48,750 bases of DNA, from assembly GCA_937930535.1 (NCBI GenBank), contig CALGKJ010000049.1:1-48750 (forward strand). Direction: 5' to 3'. The DNA is from an uncultured Clostridia bacterium. Lineage in GTDB: Bacteria; Bacillota; Clostridia; Lutisporales; Lutisporaceae. The position numbers were made by a program, and so were the translations under genes. Shown here piece by piece: positions 25,417 to 32,782 of this stretch. The notes beneath the pieces are model-generated. The model was given only the letters and a program-made list of their open reading frames with translations. It had not been told where the DNA came from and did not search any database. Numbering within the stretch: the first letter of the stretch is position 1; each line of letters begins with the position of its first letter.

Positions 25417-25704
25417 ATATATCCATTAGTTGCGTTTACAATAACTATATAAACAGTGATAAAGATTTTACATAGCCGCAGATACGATACACTATTTATA
25501 TTTGATAGAAAGCAGACGAAAGAATTTAAACAATGTAAATTATTTATTACTTTCTATATTTATTAATAACTATCACTGCATAAAATAAGCATAAGTTTAG
25601 ATGTTGCCTACTATCAAATGCTATATCATATATTATTTACAAATTTCCAGTAACAGAGCATTACATATATTTGTCATTTTTCATATATTCTTATTGATAT
25701 TTTC

Positions 25705-25732
25705 TTGACAAGTGGTATAATAATAATATAAG
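25705..25732 (+). promoter_or_regulatory. Likely promoter of the 77-residue gene
   Basis: TTGACA (25705-25710) and TATAAG (25727-25732) are 16 bp apart. The start of the small gene is 50 bp downstream. Confidence 0.5.
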
Positions 25733-25781
25733 TAATTAAGCATTAACTTATTGTTAGTTTTATATCACAGGAGGGATAATA

Positions 25782-26015
25782 GTGTCGAAAAGAATATTAT
25801 TATCGCAAAACGGACAAGCCCTCGTCAGATGTGAGGAGCAAAATACAGACAACACAAAGGTACGATATGAATGGTGGAAAGATATTGGTAAAATGGATGC
25901 AAATATTTACACAGAAGAAATAGATGGATTGACTAAAATTTACTGCGTTTCTTTTAATAATTCAAATGAAGAATGGCTGCTTACACAATTTAAACAAAGA
26001 GTATCTTTGGTTTAG
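25782..26015 (+). CDS. Small protein of unknown function
   Basis: A 77-residue protein with a GTG start preceded by AGGAGGG, its own promoter-like sequence and a strong terminator downstream, so it is probably a real gene. No signal peptide, membrane segment or known motif is visible. It is rich in charged and aromatic residues (YEWWKD near the middle, EEWLLTQF near the end). It lies alone between the oxidoreductase and the NhaC-family gene on the opposite strand. I do not recognise it. Confidence 0.65.
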   Translation: MSKRILLSQNGQALVRCEEQNTDNTKVRYEWWKDIGKMDANIYTEEIDGLTKIYCVSFNNSNEEWLLTQFKQRVSLV

Positions 26016-26061
26016 TTCTACATTCATCCCAGTCCCCTTAAAAACATAAGCCCTAAATAAA

Positions 26062-26102
26062 AAACACCTGTTCAGAAGGTTTTTCAGAACAGGTGTTTTT
26101 TA
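26062..26102. terminator. Intrinsic terminator, possibly bidirectional
   Basis: AAACACCTGTTC (26062-26073) pairs with GAACAGGTGTTT in a 12-bp perfect stem with a 13-nt loop, flanked by an A-run on the left and a T-run on the right. It ends the 77-residue gene and could also stop the antiporter gene arriving from the other side. Confidence 0.85.
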
Positions 26103-26112
26103 TTATGTAGTA

Positions 26113-26157
26113 CTATAGAGAAAAAAGTATTCCAAGCTTTAGAGTTGGTTATCTATA
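26113..26157. repeat. Deleted copy of the type 1 repeat (copy D)
   Basis: A 45-bp remnant that keeps both ends of the element (TATAGAGAAAAAAGTATT and AGAGTTGGTTATCTATA) but has lost the inner halves of both stem-loops. It lies directly after the antiporter stop codon. Confidence 0.65.
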
Positions 26158-26176
26158 ATATTAAGCTTGTTATGTA

Positions 26177-27676
26177 TTAAAATATAAAACCAGCTATTAA
26201 GAATAATACAGAAGCTACGCCTGCCGCTGTAATAGCATATGGAAGCTGGGTATTAACGTGCTCCATGTGGTCACAGCCCGCTCCCAGCGAGGACATTATT
26301 GTGGTATCTGATATAGGTGAGCAATGGTCGCCAAACGTACCTCCCGATAATACTGCCGCTGCCGCAAGGAATGCATTGCCGCCAGTTGCAAGAGTCAAAG
26401 GAATAGCAATAGGCATCATTATAGCCCATACTCCCCAGGATGTACCCATGGCAAATGCCATAAAGGAGGAAAGCAAAAATACTGCAAATGGCACTATACT
26501 CTGTGGTATTACTGCGCCTGCAACCTGCTGCAAATATTGTGCAGCTCCTGTTCCTTCGGGTGCTGCTGTTCTTAGTATATCACCAAGAGTTACCGCCAAT
26601 ATAATTATCATACCGCCCATAATTGCTGACTTTGTACCCTCCAAGGCTTCATCCAAAAACTCCTTGGAAGTCATAAGCCTGCTCATAGTGTATTTAACAA
26701 ATGCAACTATCAAGCCCACAGAGAAGCTTATTATTAGCATTTGATTTCCACCTAGAGGAAGCTTTGGAATGTCTTTGATTATATTAGGCAGGGTGTAATT
26801 CCAAAGTCCGAGAACCACAAGCATAAGTACAGAAACACCTAAAGGCCACAACATATCGGATACTGTACCTTTTCTATATGAAGCTGCCGCTGCCGCTTCC
26901 TTCTGCACTGCATCCTGAATCTCATCAGCCTCATTAGCTCTTTTCTCCGCAGCCTTCATAGGACCGAAATCCTTTATTTTTCCGTTAGCCATTAAGAAAA
27001 CCATTATCAAAAGTACTATACAATAGAAGTTAAAGGGTATTGTCATAACCAAGCCCTTAACCCCATCAGTAACCTCTGGAATGTTATCTGTCATTAGTGT
27101 AGCCATATAAGCTACCCATCCCGAAATAGGTATCAGAGTGTTAATTGGAGCCGAGGTTGAATCCAGTATAAAGGAAAGCTTGGCTCTTGATATTTTCATT
27201 TTATCATATATTGGCTTGAAAACCGTACCTGTTGCCAGTGAGCTGAAATACGCACTTGTAAATAGTGCACATCCCATAACTGCCGTAGCATTTTGTGCTC
27301 CTTTTTTTGTAGTAACCTTTTTTGAAAGCCATTCTCCGAAAGCAAAAGCTCCGCCTGATCTATCAAGTATCGTAATAAATGCACCTAGCAATAATACAAC
27401 AATAATTACTTCAGCTCTGCCTGCATTTTTTACGAGTCCCATTCCCGCAAGCCCTGCCTCTTTGTTTGGCGCATGTCCGGCAATTGCATTAAACATATTG
27501 ATTATAGAATTTAATAATGCATGTCCCAGACCATTTGCCTGTGCGTCAATCATCACCACGCCTGTAAGAATACCCAGCAGCAGTGATTCTATTACTCTTT
27601 TTGACCATATTGCCAATCCTAGAGCGACTACTGCTGGTAAAATAGAAATAATACCAAAGTGTACAACGTTCTCCAT
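26177..27676 (-). CDS. nhaC: NhaC-family Na+/H+ antiporter
   Basis: A 499-residue integral membrane protein with about a dozen hydrophobic segments. It carries the family's conserved stretches DSTSAPINT and GGTFGDHCSPISDTT. Known members exchange Na+ for H+, and some relatives move amino acids or organic acids. A charged, Ala-rich cytoplasmic loop lies around residues 240-275. The gene follows the amidotransferase gene on the same strand, with a double stem-loop repeat filling the 102-bp gap. It probably belongs to the same sigma-54 transcript. Coupling to a glutamyl-compound hydrolase suggests a role in taking up or balancing ions during use of that compound, which is inference. Confidence 0.88.
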   Translation of the reverse strand: MENVVHFGIISILPAVVALGLAIWSKRVIESLLLGILTGVVMIDAQANGLGHALLNSIINMFNAIAGHAPNKEAGLAGMGLVKNAGRAEVIIVVLLLGAFITILDRSGGAFAFGEWLSKKVTTKKGAQNATAVMGCALFTSAYFSSLATGTVFKPIYDKMKISRAKLSFILDSTSAPINTLIPISGWVAYMATLMTDNIPEVTDGVKGLVMTIPFNFYCIVLLIMVFLMANGKIKDFGPMKAAEKRANEADEIQDAVQKEAAAAASYRKGTVSDMLWPLGVSVLMLVVLGLWNYTLPNIIKDIPKLPLGGNQMLIISFSVGLIVAFVKYTMSRLMTSKEFLDEALEGTKSAIMGGMIIILAVTLGDILRTAAPEGTGAAQYLQQVAGAVIPQSIVPFAVFLLSSFMAFAMGTSWGVWAIMMPIAIPLTLATGGNAFLAAAAVLSGGTFGDHCSPISDTTIMSSLGAGCDHMEHVNTQLPYAITAAGVASVLFLIAGFIF

Positions 27677-27699
27677 TTACCTTCCTCCTTTGTTTGTTT

Positions 27700-27803
27700 T
27701 ATAGATAACCAACTCTAAAACTCAAAATACTTTTCGTTAAGAGTTGCTAATCTCTTTGTGAGAAACAACTGGATAAATCTACTTTTGAAGTTGTTTCTCT
27801 ATA
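27700..27803. repeat. Double stem-loop repeat, type 1 (copy E)
   Basis: A 104-bp element in the opposite orientation to copy C. It begins TATAGATAACCAACTCTAA and ends AGTTGTTTCTCTATA. The stem GAGAAACAACT/AGTTGTTTCTC is perfect. It overlaps the 3' end of the amidotransferase gene by 25 bp, supplying the stop codon and the last seven or so residues (IEKQLQK). It also occupies the whole gap before the antiporter gene. Confidence 0.8.
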
Positions 27804-28549
27804 GTTATATTTACGAACAGCTTAAATATTGAAAGCTGTTCATCATATACCTCAGCCATCATTTCTGGATGCCATTGAACTCCCACCAGAAAATCATAGT
27901 CCTTATGTTCAAAGGCTTCTATTATGTAGTCCTCTGCCTTTGCAGTTATCACAAGTCCCTGTCCGAGCCTCTCCACAGCTTGATGGTGAAAGCTGTTTAC
28001 CATAAGCTCATTAGTTTTGTATGCTTCAAAAACCTTGCTGTCTTTTTGAATGTTTACCTTGTGGCTCTTATAGTGCTTTGGAGCCATTTTCCCTACATGC
28101 TCAAGCTCGGTTATACGACTTTCCTTAATATCCTGATGCAGTGTACCACCAAATAAAACATTGATTAATTGAAAGCCTCGGCATATCCCGAATACTGGTT
28201 TTTTAAGCTCAAGTACTTTTTTTAGCAGCTTAAGCTCAAACTCATCTCGTTCTGGAACCGCCAGTCCCATTCCATATTTGACTGCGCTGCCGTAATAAAT
28301 AGGGCATATATCAGGACCGCCGGAAAATAAAAATCCATCCAGTCTGCTGGCTATATCATCTATAAATTCATCACTTTGCAAAACCGGTATTGCAACAGGA
28401 ATACCTCCAGCCAGCTCTAAGCATCTGGAATAATCCATTGTAGACATAAGCATATCCTGCCCCTGCAAGCCTCTGGGTCTGCTGTTATTAAGTTCCCTAT
28501 CATGCACAAAGTAAGTTGTAACTCCAATTAGCGGTCTAATTGAAAACAC
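27779..28549 (-). CDS. Gamma-glutamyl-gamma-aminobutyrate hydrolase family protein (peptidase C26)
   Basis: A 256-residue class I glutamine amidotransferase-fold hydrolase of the PuuD type. The nucleophile is C123 in GICRGFQ, the base H227 in VQWHPE and the acid E229. Members hydrolyse gamma-glutamyl amides such as gamma-glutamyl-GABA. The start used is a GTG; a G-run lies immediately before it with poor spacing, so the true start could be a few codons further in, but the conserved PLIGVTTY begins by residue 6. The C-terminal residues IEKQLQK and the TAG stop come from a stem-loop repeat. A sigma-54 promoter lies 39 bp upstream, and the antiporter gene follows. Confidence 0.9.
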   Translation of the reverse strand: MFSIRPLIGVTTYFVHDRELNNSRPRGLQGQDMLMSTMDYSRCLELAGGIPVAIPVLQSDEFIDDIASRLDGFLFSGGPDICPIYYGSAVKYGMGLAVPERDEFELKLLKKVLELKKPVFGICRGFQLINVLFGGTLHQDIKESRITELEHVGKMAPKHYKSHKVNIQKDSKVFEAYKTNELMVNSFHHQAVERLGQGLVITAKAEDYIIEAFEHKDYDFLVGVQWHPEMMAEVYDEQLSIFKLFVNITIEKQLQK

Positions 28550-28587
28550 CCCCCAATTTTCTTAATATTTCGAATGTTATACATACT

Positions 28588-28604
28588 TGCAATATTTATG
28601 CCAA
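28588..28604 (-). promoter_or_regulatory. Sigma-54 (-24/-12) promoter
   Basis: On the minus strand TTGGCA and TTGCA are separated by 6 bp, placing the invariant GG and GC exactly 10 bp apart as in the TTGGCAC-N5-TTGCA consensus. The start point would be about 27 nt before the amidotransferase start codon. The neighbouring gene encodes a sigma-54 activator. Confidence 0.85.
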
Positions 28605-28629
28605 TACAATTCTTACTGTTTATTTAAGG

Positions 28630-28732
28630 TATAGGGTTTTTAGCTTAAACTTAATTATTCCATGCTAAAAACCTAGAAGGGAAGCAATAGCCAGCTTATG
28701 AATAGGTTAAGTTTTGTGGTTGCTTCCCTATT
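28630..28732. repeat. Double stem-loop repeat, type 2
   Basis: A 103-bp element with stems AGGGTTTTTAGCTTAA/ATGCTAAAAACCT and GGGAAGCAAT/GGTTGCTTCCC. It is closely related to the element at 15009-15113. It lies between the sigma-54 promoter and the end of the activator gene, where upstream activator sites are expected. Confidence 0.75.
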
Positions 28733-28761
28733 AATACTGCTTTTTTAATAAGCAAATAATA

Positions 28762-28810
28762 TATTAAAGGGTTAAATGGTATTATTGGTATACCGTTTAA
28801 CCCTTTAATA
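28762..28810 (-). terminator. Long hairpin ending the sigma-54 activator gene
   Basis: A stem of about 21 bp with one mismatch pairs TATTAAAGGGTTAAA-GGTAT with its complement around a loop of under 10 nt. The arms include the last codons and stop of the activator gene. It is a likely terminator. Because it lies about 160-220 bp upstream of the sigma-54 promoter and is palindromic, it could also be the activator's binding site. Confidence 0.6.
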
Positions 28811-30860
28811 GCTTTCTCAATATAGCCTTTCCCAGCTCTGTTATTTTAGTCCCTCCACGTCCTGTAGAAATAGCAGCAAGCTTGAACCCCTCAAGCTCCA
28901 GCAAAACCCTCCTAGCCTCCTGCTCAGTCAAGTGAATATTATTATTTCGTGCAGCCTCCACAATACTTCTTCTTCCTGTTTTTTTAAATTCCTTATAAGC
29001 CAAATCAAGCTGCTCTAATACAAACTGATATTTCAAAGTGTCATACCTTATATAATTGATAAATCTGTCGAATACTTGCAGCTGTTCCTCACTCATGTCT
29101 TCACTTTTACATGGCACTTTGAAATCAAAGGGCAGATCCTTTAAGCTAATTTGCTTAGTATCAAGGTTTGCCAGATACTCTATGTAGTTTCTAAGCTCTC
29201 TTATGTTTCCATCCCAGCTGTGCTTAAGAAATGCACCAGCCGCATCCTCTGACAACTCAAAATCTGCGGTGAAATCCTTTTTTATATTCTCTATTAATAA
29301 GGGAATATCTTCCACCCGCTCTCTTAGAGAAGGAAGCCTTAAGGGCAATACATTAAGTCTGAAATATAAGTCTCTTCTGAATAATCCTTTATCAACCAAA
29401 TTTTTTAAATCCCTGTTAGTTGCTGCAATAATTCTTACATCCACCTTTATTATGCTGTCCCCTCCGATTCGCATAACCTCACGTTCTTGCAATACCCGAA
29501 GAAGTCGTGCCTGCAAAGCCAAAGGTATTTCCCCTATCTCGTCAAGGAACAAGGTTCCCATATGAGCCATTTCAAACAGTCCTGGCTTTCCGCCTTTTTT
29601 TGCTCCTGTAAATGCACCCTCCTCATAGCCAAACAACTCACTTTCCAGAAGGCTTTCAGGGAGTGCCGCACAGTTTATGGCTACAAATTGGTATTCGCTT
29701 CTTTTAGAGCAGTTATGTATGGCTTGTGCAAATAATTCCTTGCCAGTACCTGTTTCCCCCATAATTAATATTGAAGAATCTGATTTTGACATTCTGGCGG
29801 CAATATTTTTCGCCTTTACTATACCTTGGGAGGCTCCGAGGATGTCGTCAAAGCTGTATTTTGCACAATGTCCCTTTCCAATAAGCTGTGTTCTCAGCTT
29901 ATGCTGCTTTTTTTCCAAATCACTGAATCTTTTTATTACAGATACCGCACCATATATCGTATTAAAGTTTGTTATAGGCAATACACAAACAATAACATCG
30001 TAGCCGTTGTATTTTATCATCTTTTCCTTAATAGGGCTTTTTGTATTCAAAGTATAACCAAAGGGTATTTGGGGAAATAGCTCCTCCCCCTTTTTCCCGA
30101 ATACTCTTTCCCTGCTCATATCCAAAATCTTTTCAGCGTTTTCATTAAAGCTTATTATTTTTCCGTTTCTATCTACACCTATAACGCCATCATCAAAGAC
30201 CTGAAGCAGAATATTAAGCTGACTTTCCAGCATATTTGTAGTTCCAATCATTTTTTCCAAGCCATAGCTGATGGGAGCAATATGCTTTGTGTATTCCAAT
30301 ACGCTTTTACTGTCCAGTATAAAATCCAGCTCCAGCTTTACTGCTATATCCATTATGGTGCTTATGTCCAACATCCTGTTTCCTATATCAATAATCTGCT
30401 TGATATATGACGGCACATATTTCAGCTCAGCCGGAGTTATAGCAATATCCAGCATAGTACTATTCTCCATCCCCGGGTAGTATGGTGTAATATCAATATG
30501 TCTTGCCCCTAGCTGGTAAATCAATGAGATTGTCTCCATACTCATTTCAGCACTTACATTTACAAGCATCGCCCTTGTACCCTCTGCCAGTTTTTTCAGC
30601 TTATTAAAATCATCCTTAGATAAGGTACGGTTTGCAACAATTATTTCGCTATTATTTGATACATGCTTCTTGACTGCCTCAAATAATGAGTAGGATAGTA
30701 TCAATATAAGGTCTGCATCTATCCCTTCTTCGATACTTCCATTTTCAAAGCAGTAGGTTTTTACATTTAAAGAATCATGAAACATGTTTGTAATCTGCTT
30801 ACTGTAAAATTCCCCGGAATTTATATAAAAAGTAACTACTGCTAAGGTTTTTTTGTTCAT
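28797..30860 (-). CDS. Sigma-54-dependent transcriptional activator (PrpR-N/PAS/AAA+)
   Basis: Begins at a second ATG (30860) that has GAGG 8 bp upstream; the longer frame from 30890 lacks a good site. Numbered from the longer frame, the order is a PrpR-type sensory domain (about 15-200), a PAS domain (about 225-320) and an AAA+ domain with Walker A GETGTGKE (378-385) and the sigma-54 contact loop GAFTGA (425-430). The C-terminus (about 600-697) is not the usual Fis helix-turn-helix. It looks like a winged-helix type region (RRSIVEAARNN, GRGGTKITELG). It should hydrolyse ATP to open sigma-54 promoters. The natural target is the -24/-12 promoter at 28588-28604, in front of the amidotransferase/antiporter genes. 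The ligand is unknown. Confidence 0.92.
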   Translation of the reverse strand: MNKKTLAVVTFYINSGEFYSKQITNMFHDSLNVKTYCFENGSIEEGIDADLILILSYSLFEAVKKHVSNNSEIIVANRTLSKDDFNKLKKLAEGTRAMLVNVSAEMSMETISLIYQLGARHIDITPYYPGMENSTMLDIAITPAELKYVPSYIKQIIDIGNRMLDISTIMDIAVKLELDFILDSKSVLEYTKHIAPISYGLEKMIGTTNMLESQLNILLQVFDDGVIGVDRNGKIISFNENAEKILDMSRERVFGKKGEELFPQIPFGYTLNTKSPIKEKMIKYNGYDVIVCVLPITNFNTIYGAVSVIKRFSDLEKKQHKLRTQLIGKGHCAKYSFDDILGASQGIVKAKNIAARMSKSDSSILIMGETGTGKELFAQAIHNCSKRSEYQFVAINCAALPESLLESELFGYEEGAFTGAKKGGKPGLFEMAHMGTLFLDEIGEIPLALQARLLRVLQEREVMRIGGDSIIKVDVRIIAATNRDLKNLVDKGLFRRDLYFRLNVLPLRLPSLRERVEDIPLLIENIKKDFTADFELSEDAAGAFLKHSWDGNIRELRNYIEYLANLDTKQISLKDLPFDFKVPCKSEDMSEEQLQVFDRFINYIRYDTLKYQFVLEQLDLAYKEFKKTGRRSIVEAARNNNIHLTEQEARRVLLELEGFKLAAISTGRGGTKITELGKAILRKLLKG

Positions 30861-30911
30861 ATCTCCGACCTCACTTCTTATCTCATTCATCAGCTATGAA
30901 ATTATTATTGC

Positions 30912-32639
30912 TTACCTCAAGCTGCCCTGATACCTATACAGCACCCCGTTACATTCGGGATATAAGGATTTATTCCAAGTATGATCCTTAGCCATTTGTT
31001 CGTCGGTTATATTAAAATAATCGTAGGACAATATATCTCCACCGTAATAATACCAGTTTACAGGATCATTCCAAGTAACATCCAGATGATAGTACTCATT
31101 GCCCAGCTTTACTATATTCCATGCATGTCCGCCGCCATTGGCTTCTCCTGATATTACCATACATTCAATGTCTACCAGATTGAGCAGCAGCTTCATTGTA
31201 TATGCATACCCATTGCACACCCCTGTATTATTAATCAAAATTCCATAAGGCCAATAAGAGTCATCTGGTATAGTTCCATCAAGATAATTCTGATAATCAT
31301 ACCTTGTATTATTGACAATATAGTCATGCAATGCCAGCTCTTTTTCGTAGTCTGACATACCAGACCTTATGACCGTGCTTAGTATTTCCTTAAGCTTATC
31401 GGAAATAGCTATTGCCTTATCAATCTCATCCGTTTCATATATGCCTAGACTTTCCAGTTTCGATAAGCTTTCCAATGGTTTTGCATCAAGTATTGGATTA
31501 TCCTCAGCATATAGATGGTTCAGCTCAGTAAGATATTCTACAGCCGAAATATCCTTAATCATGTTATAGCCAATGTCAAGATATTCAAGTTTCTTTAAAC
31601 CTTTGAGGACACTGATATCTCTTACTTTATTTCCGTTTATGCCCAAATACCTCAATTGGCTCATATTCTTAACTACAGTTATATCAGATATAGCGTTGCC
31701 TTCCAAATTCAGATATTCTAACATTTTCAGCCCGCTTATGGCTTTAATGTCATCAATGTTATTCGCACCAAGCCCAAGCTGCTTTAGTTTTAATAAATTC
31801 TTCAGCGGCGTTATATCCTTAACCTTATTTCCATACAGATGAAGAATCTGAAGCTTGCTCATATTTTTCAAAGGTGTTATGTCTACTATATTGTTATTCC
31901 ATATACTAATACTGCTCATTTGCACAAGAGTACTCAGAGGACTCAAATCACTTACATTTCCCTTACTGATAGTCAGCATACTAAGGTTAACAAAGTTTTC
32001 GATTCCCTCAAGGGACTCTATATTCTCATCGTATATATTTAGCAAGTGTAAATTTTCTGCATCCTCAGTAGTTATTATACCTTCTCGTATACCTAATTCA
32101 TCTCTTATAGCTTTCTCTAATACCGGATCCTTGATTTCGATTTCAATTCCGATCAATTGATTCAGCTTCAGGCTGGCCATTCTTTTTTCTGCATTCCACT
32201 CTAGATCGCCAAATCTTTTAAGCTCACGGAAGTATATGAGAGTACTTCCGTTCATATTAAAGGACTGCACCAGCTCTCCATCAAGGTATGTTTTTATATC
32301 AGTATACAGTACATCCCCTATTTTTTCCCCTATTACGCCAGTTCCATTTGCTTCTTTTTTAAGGGGGCTTATTACCTTATCATAATTACGGTTAATTATA
32401 ACCGCCCTGTTAGCCGCATCCCAGTATACGTCAAAGCCGTAATATTTTAAATCCGCAGCCCTTATTGCCATGCTGTTGTCCACATTGCAGGACGGTATCT
32501 CATATCCATCTATCTGCGCCACAATATCAGTAGAAAGAACATCACCTATGTCAGTTCCGATTTTCAAACCGTCAGCGAATACTGGCAGGCATAATTGCAG
32601 TGCAAGTGCAATTATAATTATTATGGATAGCTTTCTCAA
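30912..32639 (-). CDS. Secreted leucine-rich repeat protein with transglutaminase-like domain
   Basis: A 575-residue protein if translation starts at the TTG at 32639, which has AGGGGGC upstream and puts a signal peptide (IIIIIALALQLCLPVFA) at the very N-terminus; the longer frame to 32741 is less likely. After the signal come two short domains, each beginning with an IGDVLxTDI motif, resembling the N-terminal domain of copper amine oxidases. About ten internalin-like leucine-rich repeats with the DITPLKN pattern follow. The C-terminal domain is transglutaminase-like, with Cys in GVCNGYAY, His in GGGHAWN and Asp in LDVTWND. The likely role is a surface or secreted protein that binds a ligand by the repeats and cleaves or crosslinks proteins. 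The sigma-54 activator gene starts 51 bp downstream, so co-transcription is possible. Confidence 0.85.
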   Translation of the reverse strand: MRKLSIIIIIALALQLCLPVFADGLKIGTDIGDVLSTDIVAQIDGYEIPSCNVDNSMAIRAADLKYYGFDVYWDAANRAVIINRNYDKVISPLKKEANGTGVIGEKIGDVLYTDIKTYLDGELVQSFNMNGSTLIYFRELKRFGDLEWNAEKRMASLKLNQLIGIEIEIKDPVLEKAIRDELGIREGIITTEDAENLHLLNIYDENIESLEGIENFVNLSMLTISKGNVSDLSPLSTLVQMSSISIWNNNIVDITPLKNMSKLQILHLYGNKVKDITPLKNLLKLKQLGLGANNIDDIKAISGLKMLEYLNLEGNAISDITVVKNMSQLRYLGINGNKVRDISVLKGLKKLEYLDIGYNMIKDISAVEYLTELNHLYAEDNPILDAKPLESLSKLESLGIYETDEIDKAIAISDKLKEILSTVIRSGMSDYEKELALHDYIVNNTRYDYQNYLDGTIPDDSYWPYGILINNTGVCNGYAYTMKLLLNLVDIECMVISGEANGGGHAWNIVKLGNEYYHLDVTWNDPVNWYYYGGDILSYDYFNITDEQMAKDHTWNKSLYPECNGVLYRYQGSLR

Positions 32640-32728
32640 TTTAACGCCCCCTAAATGTTTGTAGTATCTTATCTTAATTTTAGTGGGTAAGCAGACGGTT
32701 GTAAATAAACATTTTTTGCCGAATGTTA

Positions 32729-32769
32729 AAACACTATACATTGCAATTATTTGCTGCTGTATAGTGTTT
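32729..32769 (-). terminator. Terminator after rdrB
   Basis: A perfect 12-bp stem (AAACACTATACA with TGTATAGTGTTT) with a 17-nt loop, 14 bp beyond the rdrB stop codon. In the direction of transcription a short T-run (TTTT) closes the stem. Confidence 0.65.
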
Positions 32770-32782
32770 ACTTAATATACTA

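Larger units (their letters stand above)
25230..25781. other. Gene-free stretch of about 550 bp
   Basis: This gap holds a type 1 repeat (25313-25416) and, at its right end, the promoter of the 77-residue gene. Between 25417 and 25700 the sequence is very AT-rich. Two distant inverted repeats are visible: CAGTGATA near 25455 with TATCACTG near 25572, and TTTGATAG near 25500 with CTATCAAA near 25612. They interleave rather than nest. No gene, and no clear promoter for the oxidoreductase, was found. Confidence 0.5.

Noticed and set aside
25417-25704. Interleaved inverted repeats suggesting a pseudoknotted RNA or a riboswitch
   Set aside because: The arms are only eight bases in very AT-rich DNA and no known riboswitch consensus was recognised.
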